DNA of 64,000 nucleotides from Marixanthomonas sp963974425 (GTDB taxonomy: Bacteria; Bacteroidota; Bacteroidia; Flavobacteriales; Flavobacteriaceae): the NCBI RefSeq assembly GCF_963974425.1, contig NZ_CAXBCK010000017.1:4067-68066 (forward strand), given 5' to 3'. Numbering within the stretch: position 1 is the stretch's first letter; each line of letters begins with the position of its first letter. The position numbers were made by a program, and so were the translations under genes. The notes beneath the pieces were generated by a model. It saw only the letters and a list, made by a program, of their open reading frames with translations. It was not told where the DNA came from and ran no database searches. Of the stretch, positions 59,544 through 64,000 are shown piece after piece.

Positions 59544-62172
59544 TTTATTTTTTATTCTTACTTCGGTTTTTGCTTACTCACAGCAAAAAATAACTGGAAA
59601 AGTTTATAATAACAAGACTTCAGAGCCACTTTCAAATGTGATTGCATCTATTTTTAGTGGCGATTCCATTATTGCTTATGGTAAAACAAATGCAAAAGGC
59701 GAATTTGTAATAGCGAGTAAAAAAGCAAAGAATGTTACTATTGTTTTCAGGAAAAATGGGTTCGAGTCATTTAAAACTGAAATAAAAAAACCAATAGGTG
59801 CTTTTTACTATTTAATACCGGAACAGGAAAAACCTGAATATTTAGAAGAGGTAATTTTAAAATCAGAGAAAAGTTACATCCGCACAAAAGACGATACGGT
59901 AACGTATGGTGCAAATAAACTTCGAAACAATACAAGCACTACGGTTGAAGACCTTATCCAAAACATTCCTGAGATTGCAATAGATGAATTAACGGGGACA
60001 ATTAGGTACCGAAATAAGGAAATTTCCAATATTTTGATTGATGGGGATGATATAACTGGAAAAGACTATCAAATTATATCTAAAAATCTTGGGGAAGAAG
60101 CTGCCAAAGCCATACAGGTTATCGAAGGTTATACTGAAAACGAAGTATTAAAAAATTTTGAGAGGGACAATAAAGTTGCGCTTAACCTTAAAACCGAAGA
60201 AAAATACAGAAACAAACTAAAAGGCAATAGCAAGCTGGGCTATGGCGTTGAAGATAGGTACAATATGAAGACCACGCTCATTTCCATTTCAGAAAAATTA
60301 AAAACCATCAATACAGTAGGATATAATAATGTTGGTGAATTTTCATTGGGAAATATAGTGTCTTCAAAAAATCTCCAAAATAATCAACAGCCACTATTAA
60401 ACAGTAATGAGCTCAACTTTATACATTTAAAAGGAAGTTATGACAACCAATTGCGCCTTAGCTTGTTCAATACTTTAAATATACTTGAAAACAGTGATTT
60501 TACTGTTTCAACAAACCAAGCTTATAAATTTGACAAGGACAGTAAATTAAAGTCCAATATTACCTATTATAATGATAAAATAAGCTCAATTACTTCAGAA
60601 GCTCTACTTCCCTATCGTTCAGGTATTGATATATTCAACAATCAAAACAGTCGTAATAAGCGGGAGAATTTTAAGGTGGGACTGGAATTTTCAAAAAACT
60701 ACAGTGATCGCGAAAAGTTATTGCTACGAACACAGTTTAAAAACAAAAACCGTCTTATAACTGAATCTGGAGTGCAAAATGATGTCCCGTTTAAATTTTC
60801 GGGAGAGATCAATAACCCTGAGGTTCGTTTTATGGCAGATTATACCAAAAAATTGGGCAATAAAGCAGCTTTGGTTTTGTTTAATAACACTTCCATTTCG
60901 CAAATAGAAGAAAATGATATAATTGAAAACAATTACAACCTTTTTTTTCTTGATAGTTTGCAAACGGGTTTTATTGAACAAAATATTGGTTATAGAGTTT
61001 TCAAAAGCAATTTTGGGGTTAATTATGCTTATAAATTTTCAACGAATAACATTATAACTACGGCACTTTTGTTTACAAATTACAACCAACAGTCAAATAT
61101 AAATTTTACTACTGCATTTTTTGAAGATGATTCCGTTTATACACGAAAACTTACAAACCTATCACCACAATTGCATTGGTCTTTATTTAAAAAACATTCC
61201 AATATTTCAATACTTGCAAAAGCTTCAATTTTGAATAATGATTGGGACGCATCGAATAGCGCAAACGTTGAATTTACTCCAGATGTACAATATGCTTTCA
61301 GGAAAATCACAAGTGAATTTAACGAACTCAATTTCAATTTTCAATTTCAAAGGAAAATATCTTTCTATGACTTTTTTGACCGAAGCAAAGTTGCGTTGTT
61401 AAAAGACAGTAATTACTTTTACTTAAACAATAACCAAGACAATCTTTATTATCTATCCAATAATTTTGGGTTGAATGCTTTTTATGGTTTTGATAAAATT
61501 GGTTTGGAGGTTAGTGCCGGTTTACAATATGATTTTGGTAAAAAGCCATTAATAGATAATTTGGTCTTTTATGAAAATTACTATCTAAACGAAGTTGTGG
61601 AAAAAGAAAACAAGTTTAAAAACCTCAAAATACAATTTGGTTTCAATAAATTTTTTAAAGATTTCTTTTCTACAGTAGAGCTCTTGCCAAGTTACTCGTA
61701 TAAGGAATATGATAATATTGTATCTTCAAATCGTGTTTTTAACAATATTCATAATTACCGGATTAGGTTAAATTTAGGCACTTCGCTTTCAAATTCAATT
61801 CAAGTATCCTTAGGTGCTCTTTACAATTATACTTTGAGCAGGCAAGAAAATGGAGTCAATGGTTCTACTAAAACCCATATAAGTAATTTCTCCGGGTATT
61901 TTAATACAGGTTTAACCCTTTTTAGCAAAAAACTCACAATAAATATTGAAAATGAATATATAAATTATGACACGAGTGAGGGGTTTTTGTACTCATCGAT
62001 ACTTTCAAAATATAAACCCAAAAGTTCTAAATTTGAGTTCGGATTTTCTTTAAAAAACCTTTTTAACAATGAATCTTTCTCTAGTAGGAATGTTACCACG
62101 AACTTTCTATACGAAAAAGAAGTATCTGTTATTCCACGTTTAGCTGTTGTATCGGTAAATTATGTTTTCTGA
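59527..62172 (+). CDS. TonB-dependent-receptor-like outer-membrane protein (GLPGLI partner)
   Basis: ATG 59527 starts MAKKISLFFILTSVFAYSQQ, a signal peptide. Residues 22-100 are a CarboxypepD_reg-like domain (GKVYNNKTSEPLSNVIASIFSGDSIIAYGKTNAKGEF). Residues about 110-200 are a plug-like segment (TVTYGANKLRNNTSTTVEDLIQNIPEIAIDELTGTI-type). The remaining 650 residues are barrel strands ending in VVSVNYVF, a proper C-terminal aromatic. The TTG at 59515 would add four residues and is less likely. Cys-rich gene, GLPGLI gene and this barrel form one cistron, with translational overlap between the last two. Confidence 0.88.
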   Translation: MAKKISLFFILTSVFAYSQQKITGKVYNNKTSEPLSNVIASIFSGDSIIAYGKTNAKGEFVIASKKAKNVTIVFRKNGFESFKTEIKKPIGAFYYLIPEQEKPEYLEEVILKSEKSYIRTKDDTVTYGANKLRNNTSTTVEDLIQNIPEIAIDELTGTIRYRNKEISNILIDGDDITGKDYQIISKNLGEEAAKAIQVIEGYTENEVLKNFERDNKVALNLKTEEKYRNKLKGNSKLGYGVEDRYNMKTTLISISEKLKTINTVGYNNVGEFSLGNIVSSKNLQNNQQPLLNSNELNFIHLKGSYDNQLRLSLFNTLNILENSDFTVSTNQAYKFDKDSKLKSNITYYNDKISSITSEALLPYRSGIDIFNNQNSRNKRENFKVGLEFSKNYSDREKLLLRTQFKNKNRLITESGVQNDVPFKFSGEINNPEVRFMADYTKKLGNKAALVLFNNTSISQIEENDIIENNYNLFFLDSLQTGFIEQNIGYRVFKSNFGVNYAYKFSTNNIITTALLFTNYNQQSNINFTTAFFEDDSVYTRKLTNLSPQLHWSLFKKHSNISILAKASILNNDWDASNSANVEFTPDVQYAFRKITSEFNELNFNFQFQRKISFYDFFDRSKVALLKDSNYFYLNNNQDNLYYLSNNFGLNAFYGFDKIGLEVSAGLQYDFGKKPLIDNLVFYENYYLNEVVEKENKFKNLKIQFGFNKFFKDFFSTVELLPSYSYKEYDNIVSSNRVFNNIHNYRIRLNLGTSLSNSIQVSLGALYNYTLSRQENGVNGSTKTHISNFSGYFNTGLTLFSKKLTINIENEYINYDTSEGFLYSSILSKYKPKSSKFEFGFSLKNLFNNESFSSRNVTTNFLYEKEVSVIPRLAVVSVNYVF

Positions 62173-62215
62173 AAAAAAATCGTAATTTGTAATTCGTCAA
62201 TTTAAAATTTAATAG

Positions 62216-62223
62216 TATCTTTG
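62216..62223 (+). promoter_or_regulatory. candidate -7 box of rpsU
   Basis: TATCTTTG matches TAnnTTTG exactly. The start would be near 62230 and the leader about 23 nt long. Confidence 0.6.
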
Positions 62224-62230
62224 CCGACCT

Positions 62231-62246
62231 AAAGAGAGGGGGTGAT
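62231..62246 (+). promoter_or_regulatory. unusual strong Shine-Dalgarno before rpsU
   Basis: AAAGAGAGGGGGTGAT sits just upstream of ATG 62253 with a spacing of about 7-8 nt. It is complementary to the CACCUCCUUU anti-SD (one G-U). Such an SD is nearly unique in the window. In Bacteroidota, S21 normally occludes the anti-SD on the ribosome, and an SD in the rpsU leader is known to allow feedback control. Confidence 0.75.
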
Positions 62247-62252
62247 GACACT

Positions 62253-62447
62253 ATGTTAATAATACCAGTAAAAGACGGCGAAAATATAGATAGAGCGTTA
62301 AAGCGTTTCAAGCGTAAGTTTGACCGTACAGGAACGATGCGTCAGCTACGTAAACGTCAACAGTTTACCAAGCCATCTGTTAAACGCAGAGCGCAAATCC
62401 AAAAAGCCGAATATATTCAGAATTTAAGAGATCAGGAAGAAATTTAA
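62253..62447 (+). CDS. rpsU: 30S ribosomal protein S21
   Basis: MLIIPVKDGENIDRALKRFKRKFDRTGTMRQLRKRQQFTKPSVKRRAQIQKAEY is typical S21 (64 aa, basic). In Bacteroidota it lies at the platform of the 30S subunit over the anti-SD. It is preceded by an exact -7 box and a strong SD, and ended by an intrinsic terminator. Confidence 0.98.
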   Translation: MLIIPVKDGENIDRALKRFKRKFDRTGTMRQLRKRQQFTKPSVKRRAQIQKAEYIQNLRDQEEI

Positions 62448-62490
62448 ATTCCTGAGAAGGCAGAAGTTTTCTGTCAACTCTAAACCATAC

Positions 62491-62524
62491 ATCCGTTGGA
62501 AAGAAATTTCCAACGGATTTTTTT
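62491..62524 (+). terminator. intrinsic terminator of rpsU
   Basis: ATCCGTTGGAAA (62491-62502) pairs perfectly with TTTCCAACGGAT (62507-62518) around a 4-nt loop, with a run of seven T. Confidence 0.9.
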
Positions 62525-62622
62525 ATGAAATACCATTTCATTTTAGCTTTTTTCATCGAATTTTCAGTACCTTCACATAACCCATAATTCGTATCACGTA
62601 CTTCTAAAATCGTTACTTGAAT

Positions 62623-63513
62623 ATGCCTTTTTCAGCTTTTATCGATTATTTATCTTTAGAAAAGAAATATTCTCCTCATACCGTTACGGCTTATAAAAAA
62701 GATCTAGAAAGTTTTTTAGAATTTGCTTCAGCAGCATATGAATATACTGAAATAGCTACCGTAAACTATTCAATTATCCGTAGCTGGATTATTGCATTGG
62801 TAAATAACGGAGTTTCTAACCGAAGTGTGAATCGTAAAATTTCCTCGTTAAAAACGTATTACAAGTTTTTGCTGAAAACAAAACAAATAGAAGTAAGTCC
62901 GTTAGTTAAGCATAAAGCTTTAAAAACTGCAAAAAAAGTACAAGTTCCTTTTTCAGAAAAAGAAATAAACGAAGTATTGCGATTGCTTCAAGAAGCAGAA
63001 GGGTTTGAAGGCATCCGAAATAAATTAATTGTCGAGCTTTTTTATACTACGGGTATGCGTCGGGCTGAATTAGTAAATTTAAAAATTGGAGCTATTTCTG
63101 AAACATCAAAAACAGTTAAGGTTTTAGGAAAGCGTAATAAGGAACGTATTATACCATTGCTATCAACGGTAATTAAAACAGCTTTGGCGTATAAAGCTGA
63201 GCGTTTAAAATTAGAAGAAATAAAAGGTCGTGATTATTTATTATTGACTGCTAAGGGCGTTAAAATATATGAAATGCTTGTCTATCGGGTGATAAATTCT
63301 TACTTTAGTAAAGCGTCTGAAAAGGTGAAGAAAAGTCCGCATATTCTGCGACATTCTTTCGCTACTCATCTTTTAAATGAAGGTGCAGATTTAAACGCGG
63401 TAAAAGAGTTATTAGGGCACTCTAGTTTGGCTTCTACGCAAGTTTACACGCATAGTAATATTGCAAGGCTAAAACAAGTGTATCAAAACTCGCATCCTCG
63501 CAATTCAAAATAA
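62623..63513 (+). CDS. xerC: XerC/XerD-type tyrosine recombinase
   Basis: A 296-aa site-specific recombinase with the N-terminal SAM-like domain FIDYLSLEKKYSPHTVTAYKKDLESFLEF and the catalytic domain. The active-site set is Arg (TTGMRRAELVNL), Lys (KVLGKRNKERIIPL), His-x-x-Arg (HILRHSFATHLLNEG), His (LLGHSSLASTQVYTH) and Tyr (VYTHS). All are kept, so it is likely an active chromosome-dimer resolvase. I choose ATG 62623 over the TTG two codons upstream. Whether it pairs as XerC or XerD cannot be read here. Confidence 0.92.
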   Translation: MPFSAFIDYLSLEKKYSPHTVTAYKKDLESFLEFASAAYEYTEIATVNYSIIRSWIIALVNNGVSNRSVNRKISSLKTYYKFLLKTKQIEVSPLVKHKALKTAKKVQVPFSEKEINEVLRLLQEAEGFEGIRNKLIVELFYTTGMRRAELVNLKIGAISETSKTVKVLGKRNKERIIPLLSTVIKTALAYKAERLKLEEIKGRDYLLLTAKGVKIYEMLVYRVINSYFSKASEKVKKSPHILRHSFATHLLNEGADLNAVKELLGHSSLASTQVYTHSNIARLKQVYQNSHPRNSK

Positions 63514-63536
63514 GTATTAACTTAAAAATTTCGCTT

Positions 63537-63839
63537 ATGAAAGTAAATGTGCAAACTCCAAATTTTGTTGCAGATGGTAAGCTTATCAACTTTATTGAAA
63601 AGAAACTTTCTAAACTAGAACAATTTTATGATCGTATTATTTATGCCGATGTTTTTTTAAAAGTTCAAAAAACCAGTGAAAAGGAAAATAAAAATGTGGA
63701 AATACTTTTAAGTATTCCTGGTGATGACTTGATAGTCAAGAAAGAAGCTAAGTCTTTTGAAGAGGGAACAGATGAGTGTGTACATGCATTACAGCGGCAA
63801 TTAAAAAAACGGAAACAAAAACAAAGAGCATTTTCTTAA
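63537..63839 (+). CDS. hpf: ribosome hibernation promoting factor, short form
   Basis: MKVNVQTPNFVADGKLINFIEKKLSKLEQFYDRIIYADVFLKVQK is the start of the S30AE/HPF domain, and the C-terminal GTDECVHALQRQLKKRKQKQ shows the basic rRNA-contacting end. 100 aa, so the short HPF/YfiA type without a dimerisation domain. It binds the decoding region of idle 30S subunits in stationary phase. It lies between the recombinase and the tRNA cluster, its usual flavobacterial place. Confidence 0.95.
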   Translation: MKVNVQTPNFVADGKLINFIEKKLSKLEQFYDRIIYADVFLKVQKTSEKENKNVEILLSIPGDDLIVKKEAKSFEEGTDECVHALQRQLKKRKQKQRAFS

Positions 63840-63879
63840 ACTTTTTTGATAAAATATTTTTTTAAATAATAAATTTATA

Positions 63880-63915
63880 TAAATTTGCAGTCCGTTAGAA
63901 ATAGCGGACTTTTTT
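63880..63915 (+). promoter_or_regulatory. promoter and adjoining hairpin before tRNA-Thr
   Basis: TAAATTTG (63880-63887) is an exact -7 box. Directly after it GTCCGT (63890-63895) can pair with GCGGAC (63904-63909, one G-U), followed by TTTTTT. The hairpin could be the end of hpf, an RNA-processing stem or an attenuator. Confidence 0.55.
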
Positions 63916-63949
63916 ATGTTGAATTTTCAACTTAGAAAAGGGCTTCAAA

Positions 63950-64000
63950 GCCGATGTAGCTCAGCTGGCTAGAGCAGCTGATTTGTAATCAGCAGGTCGT
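63950..64000 (+). tRNA. tRNA-Thr (anticodon UGU), 3' part beyond the window
   Basis: GCCGATG forms the acceptor 5' strand, GCTCAGCTGGCTAGAGC the D-arm, and GCTGA-TTTGTAA-TCAGC the anticodon arm with anticodon TGT. The window ends inside the variable region, at AGGTCGT. In flavobacteria the order tRNA-Thr, -Tyr, -Gly, -Thr, then tuf usually follows hpf. Confidence 0.95.

Overview
The window looks like chromosome of a marine-type member of the Bacteroidota, most likely family Flavobacteriaceae. The DNA is AT-rich. Candidate promoters carry the Bacteroidota -7 box TAnnTTTG. Shine-Dalgarno sequences are almost absent except before rpsU. The tmRNA tag reads GENNYALAA. Families typical of the phylum are present (GLPGLI, DUF3857, DUF2851, SusC-like barrels, TPR histidine kinases). 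The right end has the order rpsU - tyrosine recombinase - hpf - tRNA-Thr, which in flavobacteria usually leads into a tRNA cluster and tuf.

Layout. 1-4846: an unknown cytosolic protein, a lipoprotein, and a TPR histidine kinase with its NarL-type response regulator. 4858-5809: scar tissue, with an IS3 transposase remnant abutting an integrase remnant next to the ssrA (tmRNA) gene. 5958-13904: a saccharopine/alanine-dehydrogenase-like enzyme, two tandem secreted DUF3857 proteins, a small DUF2809-like protein, and an operon of membrane protein, winged-helix regulator and CreD. 13905-14480: no protein gene, but two similar predicted small RNAs with paired operator-like repeats. 14481-17628: DUF1801, kdsA and typA.

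17684-31719 is a cell-surface polysaccharide region. It holds two flippases, an FdtB/QdtB-like aminotransferase, an FdtA/QdtA-like ketoisomerase, acyl/acetyltransferases and five glycosyltransferases on alternating strands. The ketoisomerase and aminotransferase would together make a dTDP-3-amino-3,6-dideoxyhexose. 31803-38262: a small fragment, a subtilase, ftsE, a secreted protein and a giant TPR protein. 38286-47154: an outer-membrane barrel, an amidohydrolase lipoprotein, a metalloprotease lipoprotein, a methyltransferase, a CxxxCxxCC protein, a barrel/lipoprotein pair and a NamZ-like DUF1343 protein. 47165-57903: a lipoprotein-release-type ABC permease, a cysteine/cystathionine synthase, DUF202, DUF2851, PspC, a K+ channel, an alanine/Na+ symporter, a helix-hairpin-helix protein, an acyl-CoA dehydrogenase and a secreted CarboxypepD_reg protein.

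58083-62172 is a three-gene module: a cysteine-rich secreted protein, a GLPGLI protein and a TonB-receptor-like barrel. A run of ten G lies between its promoter elements. 62253 to the end is the translation block: rpsU, tyrosine recombinase, hpf and the start of tRNA-Thr(UGU).

The observations I consider most worth following are the twin small RNAs and their operators (13983-14298), the poly-G promoter of the cysteine-rich/GLPGLI module, the paired inverted repeats in front of the creD operon and creD itself, an intrinsic-terminator-like hairpin inside the start of a coding region (54351-54395), and face-to-face promoters between two glycosyltransferase genes (27210-27239).
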